Below, piece after piece: positions 23,189-31,725 of a stretch of DNA of 64,000 nucleotides (within the stretch, counting starts at the first letter, position 1; every line of letters begins with the position of its first letter). Under the pieces are notes generated by a model that did no database searches, was not told where the DNA came from, and saw only the letters and a program-made list of their open reading frames with translations. The position numbers and the translations under genes are program-made. This stretch comes from Paenalcaligenes sp050487225 (GTDB taxonomy: Bacteria; Pseudomonadota; Gammaproteobacteria; Burkholderiales; Burkholderiaceae_B). Where the stretch lies: assembly GCF_050487225.1 (NCBI RefSeq), contig NZ_JBKQGY010000004.1:62001-126000 (forward strand), given 5' to 3'.

Positions 23189-25476
23189 TAGTATTGGCCT
23201 CGCATGTCTAGCTGCGATTGCTGTAATGGCGTTAAATCTGGCAACGCATTTGGGCCACCAATATTGCTAAACCACAGGTCATTAAAGGGCATGGCTTGTT
23301 GGGTAGAGCGCATGTAGTTGTAGCGGTCCAACGTCAGGCGCTGGCTATCTTGCTGGTCGCGCACAATGTGGGGGCGCAAGAAAATCATCAGGTTGGTTTT
23401 GGTGCGTTTACGTGTTTCATAGCGAAACAGGCTACCTACCACGGGTAAGCTGCCCAAAATAGGCACGGCAGAGGTGCTGTCATGGGTGCTGTCTTCCAAC
23501 AAACCACCCAATACAATCACTTGGCCATCATCTACCAGCACATTGGTTTCCAGCGCTCGCTTGCGTGTGACTAGCGTGGATGAGCTCATCGACATATTGG
23601 GGTCTATGCTGCTGACCTCTTGGTACAAGGCCAGTTTCACTGTACCGCCTTCTGAGATTTGTGGGCGTATACGTAAGGTCAACCCCACGTCTTCACGCTC
23701 AATGGTTTGAAACGGGTTGCTGGATCCATCGCCAGAGGTGGTGTATTGCCCCGTCACAAAGGGGACGGTTTGGCCCACGATAATGCTGGCTTCTTCGTTA
23801 TCCATGGTGAGGAGGTTAGGCGTGGACAAGATGTTAGCTGCGCCATTTTTTTCCAAAGCGCGTGCTAATACACCCAAGTTAACGATCTCTTGGCCTAGTA
23901 CGTTGACAGTACCTTTCACCAAACCAAGGCTTAGGCCTTGCCCCAGCGCATCCAGTGTGGTGGCACCGGTGATTGTCGTGCCTACACCGCTACCTCCTAA
24001 GTTAGTACCCCCAACAAAACCGCTACCGCCTTCACCCAAATGGCTACCGCCCGCCATCCACTGAATACCAAACTCAGCGGCATCGTCAGCGTTGACTTCA
24101 ATGATTAAACTTTCTACCAGTACTTGGGCACGACGTTGATCCAGCAGATCAATTACCTCACGTATGCTGCGATACAGAGGTGGTGGGGCAGAAATAATTA
24201 AGGTGTTGGTGGTGGGATCGGCTTGGATGGTAGCGCCCCCTGCTGAGACACTCACTGGCTGCAAATTGGTGGGTTGTGGCAATGCGCCAGAAGCCATCAA
24301 GTTGTTTTGCATGGTGTCGGCATTGATGGCTGTGGGAGCGGGGTTAGCGTTGGCAGAGGTTGCTGCTGGCATAGCTGATCCCATACCGGTTGCGGGGCTT
24401 TGTGGGTTTAAGCCTTCCAGTGCTCCCTTTAGTACCTGTGCTAAATGGGTGGCCTGCGCATTTTTGAGGTACACCACATGCAGGTTGTTGGGTCTGGCGT
24501 TAGGCGAGTCGATTTTGTAGATCAGGTCCTTGGCCATCTCCAATCTGGACGAACTACCGGCACGGATAATAATAGAGTTTGTACGCGGGTCAGCCACGAT
24601 TTGCGTGCGTGCATACGGTTCGCTATTGGCGTCGTTCAGCAGTTGATTCGCCAAGGCTGCCACGTCCAATGCCACGCCGTGTTCGATGGTGATGAGCTCA
24701 GTGTTTAAGCTGTGTGAGGTATCAATGCGCGCAATCACATCGGCGACGCGAGCAATGTTGTCGGCGTAATCGGTAATCACCAAGCTGTTGTTATTGGGGT
24801 AGGCGGTGATGGGGTTGCTGGGCGATACCATAGGACGCAGCACAGCCACCAAATCAGCGGCTTTTTCGTAGTTCAGATTAAAGACCTGCGTGACAATTTC
24901 GCCGCTAAGGTTAGCCAGCTCTGAGGCTGAATAGCTGACGGCACTGGCGTGTACTTTGGCCTCGGCTTCTGGCACGACTTTGCTGCTGCCTTCACTGTGT
25001 ACGACAGCAAAGCCTTGCATACGCAATGCACCTAACAGCATGCTGTAGGCTTGCTGTGGGCTAACCGGTACTTCTGACACTAACGTGAGCTGACCTTGTA
25101 CACGAGGGTCTACGATAAAATTTCTGCCAGTAAATCTTGCCAACGTACGCACAACCTGTGCCAGGTCCGCTTCCACAAAGTTTAAGGTCAGGGTGTCACC
25201 GGGGTTTTGTGCGCCTATAGGGGCAGGGGCCGATAACCTAGGTGTTTCAGCCGCTTGCTTCCACGTGGAAGCCGGGCGCACAGGGCGTCTAGAACTCTCG
25301 CCTACGGTACGGGTGGCTGCAGGTTGAGCATACGCATCTGCGGCAACCGTTCTGGAGGTTTGGATGGTAAGCGGGCTAGAGGGCGGGCGGGATTCTGACT
25401 CTGACAAGGTACTACAGCCTTGAAGTACCAAAATGCTGCTTAATGCTGCTAACGGGAAAAAACGTTCAATACGCAT
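23188..25476 (-). CDS. gspD: Type II secretion outer-membrane secretin GspD
   Basis: 762 aa. The N-terminal signal ends in a lipobox-like LQGC, so the protein itself may be lipidated. The N0 domain (TLNFVEADLAQVVRTLARFT) is followed by N1-N3 (FNLNYEKAADLVAVLRPMV; VVYLKNAQATHLAQVLKGAL) and the secretin barrel (VLVESLIIEVNADDAAEFG; VPILGSLPVVGSLFRY). A Gly/Thr-rich insert sits at about 520-550. I start at MRIERFF; a GTG four codons earlier is possible. It forms the export channel. It lies 21 nt downstream of gspN. Confidence 0.94.
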   Translation of the reverse strand: MRIERFFPLAALSSILVLQGCSTLSESESRPPSSPLTIQTSRTVAADAYAQPAATRTVGESSRRPVRPASTWKQAAETPRLSAPAPIGAQNPGDTLTLNFVEADLAQVVRTLARFTGRNFIVDPRVQGQLTLVSEVPVSPQQAYSMLLGALRMQGFAVVHSEGSSKVVPEAEAKVHASAVSYSASELANLSGEIVTQVFNLNYEKAADLVAVLRPMVSPSNPITAYPNNNSLVITDYADNIARVADVIARIDTSHSLNTELITIEHGVALDVAALANQLLNDANSEPYARTQIVADPRTNSIIIRAGSSSRLEMAKDLIYKIDSPNARPNNLHVVYLKNAQATHLAQVLKGALEGLNPQSPATGMGSAMPAATSANANPAPTAINADTMQNNLMASGALPQPTNLQPVSVSAGGATIQADPTTNTLIISAPPPLYRSIREVIDLLDQRRAQVLVESLIIEVNADDAAEFGIQWMAGGSHLGEGGSGFVGGTNLGGSGVGTTITGATTLDALGQGLSLGLVKGTVNVLGQEIVNLGVLARALEKNGAANILSTPNLLTMDNEEASIIVGQTVPFVTGQYTTSGDGSSNPFQTIEREDVGLTLRIRPQISEGGTVKLALYQEVSSIDPNMSMSSSTLVTRKRALETNVLVDDGQVIVLGGLLEDSTHDSTSAVPILGSLPVVGSLFRYETRKRTKTNLMIFLRPHIVRDQQDSQRLTLDRYNYMRSTQQAMPFNDLWFSNIGGPNALPDLTPLQQSQLDMRGQY

Positions 25477-25497
25477 AACAAAAATCACGCCAAATGA

Positions 25498-26214
25498 TCA
25501 AGGTGCAGTCTGCAGGCGAATAGCAGCACGTCCATCGTGGACGGGGCCTAGCAGGTGCAATAACGGTTGTAAGGCAGCAAAGTATTCTGGGCTGCTGTAA
25601 GCCTCCCCGGTAAAACTCCAGGGTTGTGTGGCGCCGAAGCTGCCCTGACCACGCAGTTGCAGCGGGCCGTGTTCGGTACGTAGTTGCAGTGAGGACGATT
25701 TAGCCAGTTGTAGGTCTAGTACATACGAACCCAAGGGGCGTAAGGAGCTGACGGCTACAGAGGCGTCCTGCCAGTGCAATTGCAGATCTATGGCTGCAGG
25801 TGAGTTGGCATAGAAGGTGGGCCAGCTTAGGCTAAGGTTGCCTTGGGGTTGCAGCGATGCCAGTAACGGGTGGACGCTGCTTAACAGGCTGGCCGGTAGT
25901 TGCAAGCGCGATTGACCAATACTGAGTCTGGTACCGTTCAGAGTCAGCAGTAAGGGTTGAGCCAGGTCATCGCTGTTGATCTGTAGTTGGGGCCACGGAG
26001 TCCAGTTCCACTGCCAGTGAATACGCGAAGGTAGCGCTTGTGGGTGTTGAGTATTCACGATGAGTTGTGAACTTCCTTTCCATAGAGTGCCTTCACTGAC
26101 ATTAAGTTGTAGAAAGGCTGGCATCAAAACGTGTAGCCAGGATGCGGGTGCAGCCACTAGAAAACCGGCTGCAAACGCGAGGGCAGCCATAAGAATAAGA
26201 AGAATTCGTGTCAT
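25498..26214 (-). CDS. gspN: Type II secretion protein GspN
   Basis: 238 aa with an N-terminal membrane anchor (LLILMAALAFAAGFLVAAPA) and a periplasmic beta-rich region: LNVSEGTLWKGSS, WQWNWTPWPQL and LQLRGQGSF. These repeats of short hydrophobic strands match GspN. The protein is not essential in all systems. Its start overlaps the gspM stop as ATGA. Confidence 0.82.
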   Translation of the reverse strand: MTRILLILMAALAFAAGFLVAAPASWLHVLMPAFLQLNVSEGTLWKGSSQLIVNTQHPQALPSRIHWQWNWTPWPQLQINSDDLAQPLLLTLNGTRLSIGQSRLQLPASLLSSVHPLLASLQPQGNLSLSWPTFYANSPAAIDLQLHWQDASVAVSSLRPLGSYVLDLQLAKSSSLQLRTEHGPLQLRGQGSFGATQPWSFTGEAYSSPEYFAALQPLLHLLGPVHDGRAAIRLQTAP

Positions 26215-26798
26215 GATTGTGACACTCCCTCAGTAGCGGGAATTTGGTATTGCACGGTCACGGTCCCACTGAGTACGCCGGCTTGTTCTCTTCCTTCAAT
26301 GCGTGATCGAGAAAGCTTAGTAGCCGTAATGTGTAGATTCAACGAAGCAGGGGTGTGCAGCAGCCACACCAGCGCCTCTTCAGCGGGCACCTGCTGTAAG
26401 CGTAATTGCCAGCTGTTTGTGTGATCAGGTAGGGAAACCAACGTGGCTTGATCGTTTTTAAACGGCTGCAAACTGTTTTGTAGTGCCTCGTATACCTCAG
26501 TAGGCGAGTACTGTGCAGTAGGTATTGCGGTAGGTGTGGGCTGACCTAGTAGCGTTTGTAGCTGAGTAAATTCGTAGTGTGCGACGCGTAGCTGCTGCGA
26601 GTGTTGTTGTGATAGCTGCCACAGTTGAAACGCGACGTATCCCAGCACCAAAAAAGGCAGACACCATAACAGTACACGTACACGCAACCGTTCTCGTGGT
26701 GTTTGGCGCTGCCACTGTTGTTGCAGGCCAGAAAGTAAGGGTTGCAGACGCTGGTCTATACGCTGACGTAAGTGCAGTAAGGATGAGGCCGGTTTCAT
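26211..26798 (-). CDS. gspM: Type II secretion protein GspM
   Basis: 195 aa. A cytoplasmic Arg-rich segment (WQRQTPRERLRVRVLLW) is followed by one transmembrane helix (LPFLVLGYVAFQLWQL) and a periplasmic ferredoxin-like domain (NSWQLRLQQVPAEEALVWLLHTP), the GspM layout. It pairs with GspL in the inner-membrane assembly platform. It overlaps gspL and gspN by 4 nt each. Confidence 0.85.
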   Translation of the reverse strand: MKPASSLLHLRQRIDQRLQPLLSGLQQQWQRQTPRERLRVRVLLWCLPFLVLGYVAFQLWQLSQQHSQQLRVAHYEFTQLQTLLGQPTPTAIPTAQYSPTEVYEALQNSLQPFKNDQATLVSLPDHTNSWQLRLQQVPAEEALVWLLHTPASLNLHITATKLSRSRIEGREQAGVLSGTVTVQYQIPATEGVSQS

Positions 26799-27769
26799 GG
26801 TGTTAAGGGTTGTAGTTGCAGCACAAGAGGGGCTTTCTTCGGCTCATATACCCACTGCAATCCTTGTGCTTGCAGTTGTGTGTGGGTCTGTTCCAGTAAG
26901 GCGTCTACGGATTGCGTATTGCTATCGGGTTGTAGTGTGATGCGTAGGGTGTGATCGTCCCAGGCTATGGAGTGCACGGCAGGGGCTAAGGGCTGCAGCC
27001 ATTGGGCTGATCGTTGCAGTAACGTTGGCAAGCTAAGCGCAATAGACGGATCGGGTTGGCCTGTACTTTGCAGCGCTTGTTGAGCTTGCTTGAGGGGAGC
27101 TATCACCACAGGCAACTGCGGCCACCGTTCACTCACGGCGTGCTGAGCCAGGGTGTGTAGCTGCTGCAGTTCGTGACGTTGTTGACGGGTGTGTACATAC
27201 AGAGCAGCCACCAATACAGCCAACGCGATTAATGTCCAGCCTAGTGGGCGGCGTAGTCGTTTTTCTAATGGGGTGTGATGCTGCAGTTGGGCGCCTAATT
27301 CCAGCGCTTTACTCCAGACATAGCAGGTGGGGGCGTTAGCCTGTGTTTTGCTGAGGCAAACAGGTTGCATCAGCACACGGTTTACCCCTAGCGCATGCAG
27401 ACTATGCAGCAAGGTTTGCAAAGGGGCTCGTTCTGTCCACGCGACGCTAAAGCCGTGATCGGGCAAAGGCTCATAACAAAACAGATGTTGTTGTAGTGGT
27501 GCCAGCAGCATTTGCTGTAAACGGCTTTGTATGGCCATGGCTTGCTGAGCTTTTTTGACGGGTGGAATACGAATGGTGGTATGCACCGTATCCAAGGTGT
27601 GCACCATCAATAGAAATGGCACTGTTGCAAACTGTTGGGCCAATTGCCTAAGCGTAGCGTTGCCTTGTCGTGTAATGTGTTCACGCTTGTAGATCAGCGC
27701 AAACGCCACCTCACTCTCTACGGTGAGGTGCTCTAGTTCAGGCAGCAGAATTTGTAAATGGGTGCGCAT
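26795..27769 (-). CDS. gspL: Type II secretion protein GspL
   Basis: 324 aa. An actin-like cytoplasmic domain (about 1-175) that binds GspE, one transmembrane helix (LGWTLIALAVLVAALYVHTR, about 180-199) and a periplasmic ferredoxin-like domain. It is a little shorter than enteric GspL (about 400 aa), mostly in the cytoplasmic part. The call rests on layout and on position between gspK and gspM; sequence identity in this family is low. Confidence 0.83.
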   Translation of the reverse strand: MRTHLQILLPELEHLTVESEVAFALIYKREHITRQGNATLRQLAQQFATVPFLLMVHTLDTVHTTIRIPPVKKAQQAMAIQSRLQQMLLAPLQQHLFCYEPLPDHGFSVAWTERAPLQTLLHSLHALGVNRVLMQPVCLSKTQANAPTCYVWSKALELGAQLQHHTPLEKRLRRPLGWTLIALAVLVAALYVHTRQQRHELQQLHTLAQHAVSERWPQLPVVIAPLKQAQQALQSTGQPDPSIALSLPTLLQRSAQWLQPLAPAVHSIAWDDHTLRITLQPDSNTQSVDALLEQTHTQLQAQGLQWVYEPKKAPLVLQLQPLTP

Positions 27770-27771
27770 GA

Positions 27772-28656
27772 TTAATACCGTATCCAGCGAATGAAAGCTT
27801 GTGAGCCTTTGCGTTCTACTAGAGCTTGCAACGATTGCTGAGTGCCGGAAATCTCCAATAGTCCCTGCGCACTAAACCACTGGCTTTTGACGCCTAACGT
27901 GCGAGCGGGGATGGACACTCCAGGGGGGAGTTGCAAGCTGAGGTCCGAGGCTTGGTTAAACCATCTGCCTTGATCTCGTTGCGTGGTGAGCCGTACCGCA
28001 TCGGCAAGGCTTAAATCGTCTATGTAGCTATGCAGCACTTGGGGGGAGGCCATATTGATGTTTAGCAGCGTATCGGGGGGCAGCAACGTGGTGTAGTCAT
28101 CTAAACGTGCGCGTTGTGCAGGGCTTAACGACTGTGCCGCAATGAGTTCAGAAGGCAGTCTGCCCCCCACCTGAGTGGCTGGGTGTTGAGTACTTTGATA
28201 CGCCTGAGCAATTTGCTGGGCAAGAGCCGTCGCTAAGGTTTTGGGTAGTTGAACACTGTGCAGCAGCTTTTCTAACCGGGTGATTTCTTCGGGGCGAGTT
28301 TCACCTTGTCGTTGCAAGCGTAGTAGGTTGAATTTGGCTTGTTCATCGCTGAGAAAACCCGAGAAATAGGCCGTGCTGCGTTCATCTTCAATAGGCATAC
28401 GGTCTATACGCTGCGCCCATAAGCCATGTTTGGTGGTAAGCGCACTATGGCGGCTATCTTGCAGCAGCAATTGACGTGTCCAATCCATCGCACCACGTAA
28501 CAACCACGTGGCTTGGGTCACATCGTTTTCAATGATGGATTGTTCGCTGTATTCCGTTTGTTTGCTAATCAAGGCCGCGGCAATTGCGCTGGTGGCAAAC
28601 ACGATGACCAAGGCATTAATGACGGCCAGCCCTTGCTGTAACGTAAAGCGATTCAT
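27772..28656 (-). CDS. gspK: Type II secretion minor pseudopilin GspK
   Basis: 294 aa. The prepilin cleavage site is QQG/LAVINALVIVFAT; residue +5 is not Glu, which is the known peculiarity of GspK. The large alpha domain typical of GspK has DEQAKFNLLRL near residue 85 and INMASPQVLHSYIDDLSLADA. GspK caps the pseudopilus tip with GspI and GspJ. I start at MNRFTLQQG, 4 nt upstream of the gspJ stop; a longer frame upstream runs inside gspJ. Confidence 0.9.
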   Translation of the reverse strand: MNRFTLQQGLAVINALVIVFATSAIAAALISKQTEYSEQSIIENDVTQATWLLRGAMDWTRQLLLQDSRHSALTTKHGLWAQRIDRMPIEDERSTAYFSGFLSDEQAKFNLLRLQRQGETRPEEITRLEKLLHSVQLPKTLATALAQQIAQAYQSTQHPATQVGGRLPSELIAAQSLSPAQRARLDDYTTLLPPDTLLNINMASPQVLHSYIDDLSLADAVRLTTQRDQGRWFNQASDLSLQLPPGVSIPARTLGVKSQWFSAQGLLEISGTQQSLQALVERKGSQAFIRWIRY

Positions 28657-29279
28657 GATAGTGGGATCACCTTGCGATAGCGTACTGATTGGCCACGCTC
28701 TAGTCTGACGATGGTGATTTCTATGCCAGTCGGTGCTCGTGTGGTTTGTGTCAGCGGTAGCGGCATCCAGCCACGTGCGGGTATCCACGCGCGTGCGCTG
28801 AATTGCTGAACGTCATCCAGAACAGGGTTTTGTGTAGCAGGTAAAGCGCCAGGCAAGGTCGCAAATGGTATGCCTTGATCTCGGTACAGTACGTTGTTCT
28901 CACTGCGCCATTGCAGCCACACATTACCCACAGTTGGTGGGGTAGCCGTTTGGCGTATGGCCAGTACGTTACTGCGTGGTTGTTGCTCCCAGACCAAGGC
29001 GCTGTAGGCGGAGCCAATGCCATCCGGATGCAGCGGAAAATCGCTAAGCTCTTCATTGAACAGTGGTGAGCTTTGGCGGTGCAGTATGTCGTGCTCTAAC
29101 TGCTGTAGCACAGCATGTATGGATTGATGCCGTGTTTGGGTGTCTTGCAGTTGCGATTGCGTACGCTGTATGTAATCCAACGCGCGCCACGACAGCACAC
29201 TCAGCAAGCTCATGATCAGCAGCGTCACTAACACCTCTAATAAGGTGAAGCCGCGCTGTGTGGTGGCCGCGTGCGTCAT
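28653..29279 (-). CDS. gspJ: Type II secretion minor pseudopilin GspJ
   Basis: 208 aa. Cleavage site QRG/FTLLEVLVTLLIMSLLSVLSW with Glu at +5. The C-terminal part (LVWEQQPRSNVLAIR, IVRLERGQSVRYRKVIPL) fits GspJ. It overlaps gspI by 4 nt. It forms the tip complex with GspI and GspK. Confidence 0.88.
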   Translation of the reverse strand: MTHAATTQRGFTLLEVLVTLLIMSLLSVLSWRALDYIQRTQSQLQDTQTRHQSIHAVLQQLEHDILHRQSSPLFNEELSDFPLHPDGIGSAYSALVWEQQPRSNVLAIRQTATPPTVGNVWLQWRSENNVLYRDQGIPFATLPGALPATQNPVLDDVQQFSARAWIPARGWMPLPLTQTTRAPTGIEITIVRLERGQSVRYRKVIPLS

Positions 29280-29647
29280 GGTTGCATCAAAATGCCGTGC
29301 AAATAGGCAAAGTTTTGTTGATGATCAGGCAGCGTGACGCGCACCGTGATTTGTCTGAACTTGGCATGTTCGGTGCTAGCACTGGTGACTTCACAGTTGA
29401 ACTCGTACATGCCTTGCGTACAGGGGTAATTCTGTTTTCCTGGGGAAGGGAATTGTCGTTGCAAGCGTAGTTCAGCCAGTGTGTTACTCGCACTATGCAG
29501 GGCTAGATTACGCATCTTGATAGATTGCGTGCTGCGAGTGCTGAGTTGCAGGGCTTGCAGCACAGCCGTCAGCGCAATGCTAATGATGGCCAGTGCTACC
29601 AACACCTCTACCAAGGTATAGCCTTGTTGTGATGCAGTGCGGTTCAT
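29276..29647 (-). CDS. gspI: Type II secretion minor pseudopilin GspI
   Basis: 123 aa. Cleavage site QQG/YTLVEVLVALAIISIALTAV, followed by NLALHSASNTLAELRLQ, the conserved GspI 'A-x-N-x-L' region. It overlaps gspH and gspJ by 4 nt each. Confidence 0.9.
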   Translation of the reverse strand: MNRTASQQGYTLVEVLVALAIISIALTAVLQALQLSTRSTQSIKMRNLALHSASNTLAELRLQRQFPSPGKQNYPCTQGMYEFNCEVTSASTEHAKFRQITVRVTLPDHQQNFAYLHGILMQP

Positions 29648-30120
29648 GGTGCACTGACATCAAAATTGCCATGCAAATCTCGGCGGATAATCAACCTATC
29701 TACGCCGTTATCGAGTGTGATGAGCAAGGGGGTGTACAACCACGAGGGTTCTATCAATAGCGTGCTAGACGGTTGCAGCGTTACGTTGGTGGATCGTGCG
29801 CCACGCCATGAAACATGGGCGAGGGAGGCAGGTAAGGGCGAGTTAAAAGTTGGGTTTTCTAGTGCCTCAAACCCAAAGCCATCTTCGCGTTTTTGCCAGC
29901 GCAGTGTTTGCTGATGTTGGATGGCATAGCGCTGGGCCGCCTGAAAGCGCTGCGTCAACAGCTTGGCATCTTGGCTCACGCTGTTGTCGTAGGTAGAGGG
30001 TAGGTAATGTATGCCTACACTGGTGCTTATGCCAATGATGAACAGCACAATAATGACTTCCAATAATGAAAAGCCGTGTTGCCTAGGGTTGCGCTTACTG
30101 CCAAGAGCCAATGTCTGCAT
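29644..30120 (-). CDS. gspH: Type II secretion minor pseudopilin GspH
   Basis: 158 aa. Cleavage site QHG/FSLLEVIIVLFIIGISTSVG, then SQDAKLLTQRFQAAQRYAIQ, the GspH helix. GspH links the major pilin shaft to the tip. Its 5' end overlaps gspG by 26 nt. Confidence 0.88.
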   Translation of the reverse strand: MQTLALGSKRNPRQHGFSLLEVIIVLFIIGISTSVGIHYLPSTYDNSVSQDAKLLTQRFQAAQRYAIQHQQTLRWQKREDGFGFEALENPTFNSPLPASLAHVSWRGARSTNVTLQPSSTLLIEPSWLYTPLLITLDNGVDRLIIRRDLHGNFDVSAP

Positions 30121-30547
30121 TCATTTCTTCGCCGCCGCGTTGACCATCCGCGCCAAAAGAGAACACATCCACATCGTTACTCACGCCGGGGTTGAGGTAT
30201 TGGTACGCATTACCCCATGGATCCGTAGGCACTTTATCCAAATAACGCTGCCAGTTTTGTGGCGTAGGTGGTGCGGAAGGTTTTTGCTGTAACGCTTGCA
30301 GACCTTGTTGTGCGCTGGGGTAAAAACCATTGTCCAAGCGGTAGAGCTTCAAGGCTTGCATGATGCCCGCAATATCTTGTTTAGCCGCGACAACACGGGC
30401 CTGATCGGGGCGACTAAGCAGGTTGGGAACCACCAGTGCGGCCATGATGCCCATGATGACAATAACCACCATGATTTCTATCAGAGAGAAACCGCGCTGT
30501 GAGGCTTGGGCGGTTGTAGAGCGGGGGAGTGAATGCTGTGGTGTCAT
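30095..30547 (-). CDS. gspG: Type II secretion major pseudopilin GspG
   Basis: 150 aa. Cleavage site QRG/FSLIEIMVVIVIMGIMAALV. The calcium-binding C-terminal region is clear: YLDKVPTDPWGNAYQYLNPG and VDVFSFGADGQRGGEEMNADIGSW. It is the first gene of the minus-strand operon gspGHIJKLMNDEF, divergent from gspC with 86 bp between the starts. Confidence 0.96.
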   Translation of the reverse strand: MTPQHSLPRSTTAQASQRGFSLIEIMVVIVIMGIMAALVVPNLLSRPDQARVVAAKQDIAGIMQALKLYRLDNGFYPSAQQGLQALQQKPSAPPTPQNWQRYLDKVPTDPWGNAYQYLNPGVSNDVDVFSFGADGQRGGEEMNADIGSWQ

Positions 30548-30633
30548 ACTTCTTTCATTAATACATGCCAGACTCTGGGGTGGAAAAAATCATGCCGGTC
30601 AGAGCACTGTTGAATCCGGTCCCCAGTGTATAG

Positions 30634-31083
30634 ATGAGATATGTCAGTTTTATGGCGCGATGGATACAGCGTTTGATGGTAGTGGTAGCCGCTGGCGTGG
30701 CGGGTTATGGCACGGCTTATTTAGCCGCACCCACCACATTACGTTTTGCGCCGTTGGCGGCGACGCATACCGTATTGCAAGGCATGGAGGCCGATGCTGT
30801 GGCCACATGGTTTGGCAAAGCTGGAGGCCCTGTGCGCATACTCATACAAGGAGTAATGAGCTCTAGTCAGCCCAGCCAAGGCGCCGCGCTATTAAGTATT
30901 GATGGGGCACCCGCACAAGCCTATAGAAACGGTGATTGGCTAGCCGATGGTGTGCGTTTGGTGGTGGTAGAGCCGCGATCTATACAAGTAGAACAACACG
31001 GGGCTCGCTACACCGTAGACGCCCCTCAAGAACCCGTTGCGGTATTGCAAGAAGCCATACGTGTGGTGCACCCCACGCCATGA
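30634..31083 (+). CDS. gspC: Type II secretion protein GspC (short form)
   Basis: 149 aa. One N-terminal transmembrane helix (LMVVVAAGVAGYGTAYLA) is followed by a homology-region domain (ATWFGKAGG, GAALLSIDGAPAQAYRNGD, GVRLVVVEPRSIQVEQHG). No C-terminal PDZ or coiled-coil domain is present, so it is about half the length of enteric GspC. GspC connects the inner platform to GspD. An alternative start is the Met at 30652. It overlaps the peptidase gene as ATGA. Confidence 0.85.
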   Translation: MRYVSFMARWIQRLMVVVAAGVAGYGTAYLAAPTTLRFAPLAATHTVLQGMEADAVATWFGKAGGPVRILIQGVMSSSQPSQGAALLSIDGAPAQAYRNGDWLADGVRLVVVEPRSIQVEQHGARYTVDAPQEPVAVLQEAIRVVHPTP

Positions 31084-31703
31084 TGGTGATGCTGGCTGTG
31101 GGGCTAACCTCGCTGTTGTATTTGCGCTGGCAATGGGCGGCTTGCTGCCAGGAGTTTTCAGTCGCAGAGAGGATAAATCGTCGTCAGCAAATACGGGTGT
31201 ACAGCGGGGTAGTAGCGAGTCTGTTGTTGGCGTTAGCCTTGCCCGCCAATGCTATGCAGCAGATGGCGTTGAGCTTATTTCTTGTGCAACTGTGGCTGTT
31301 AATGTGCTTTGACGGCTGGTACGGCTATTTACCCGATAAGTTGAGCTACACCTTACTGTGGTCTGGATTGCTATGGTGTGCTTACGATACGCCGTGGGTA
31401 TTGTCAGATCGCGTGTGGGGGGCGGCACTAGGCTACGGTTTGCCGTGGGCAGTAGGCACAGTGTTTGCGCTATTACGCGGTAAAGAAGGCTTGGGGCGCG
31501 GGGATGCTAAGTTCTTAGCAGGTATAGGAGCATGGTTGGGCGTGCTAGCTGTGCCGTATGTACTGTTTGTAGCCAGTGCGCTGGCCTTGTGTTACGCCGT
31601 GCTACAGCGTTGCCGTACAGCCAGTTGGCCCACCATGCTGTATTTTGGCCCGTTTTTAGGGCTAGCCGCTGGCATGATGCTGATGGTGCAGTATTGGCGT
31701 TAA
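31080..31703 (+). CDS. Prepilin peptidase (A24 family, short form without methyltransferase domain)
   Basis: 207 aa membrane aspartic peptidase that removes the leader of pseudopilins. The first catalytic Asp is in LLMCFDGWYGYLPDKLSY and the second in the GxGD motif GLGRGDAKFLAGIGAWLG. The N-terminal cytoplasmic domain with the CxxC pairs found in PilD/GspO is missing. I start at 31080 because it overlaps the gspC stop and the reading frame further upstream has no family similarity. It is the last gene of the divergent gspC operon. Confidence 0.88.
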   Translation: MMVMLAVGLTSLLYLRWQWAACCQEFSVAERINRRQQIRVYSGVVASLLLALALPANAMQQMALSLFLVQLWLLMCFDGWYGYLPDKLSYTLLWSGLLWCAYDTPWVLSDRVWGAALGYGLPWAVGTVFALLRGKEGLGRGDAKFLAGIGAWLGVLAVPYVLFVASALALCYAVLQRCRTASWPTMLYFGPFLGLAAGMMLMVQYWR

Positions 31704-31725
31704 GGCCAGCGGCAAGTACGTCGTG

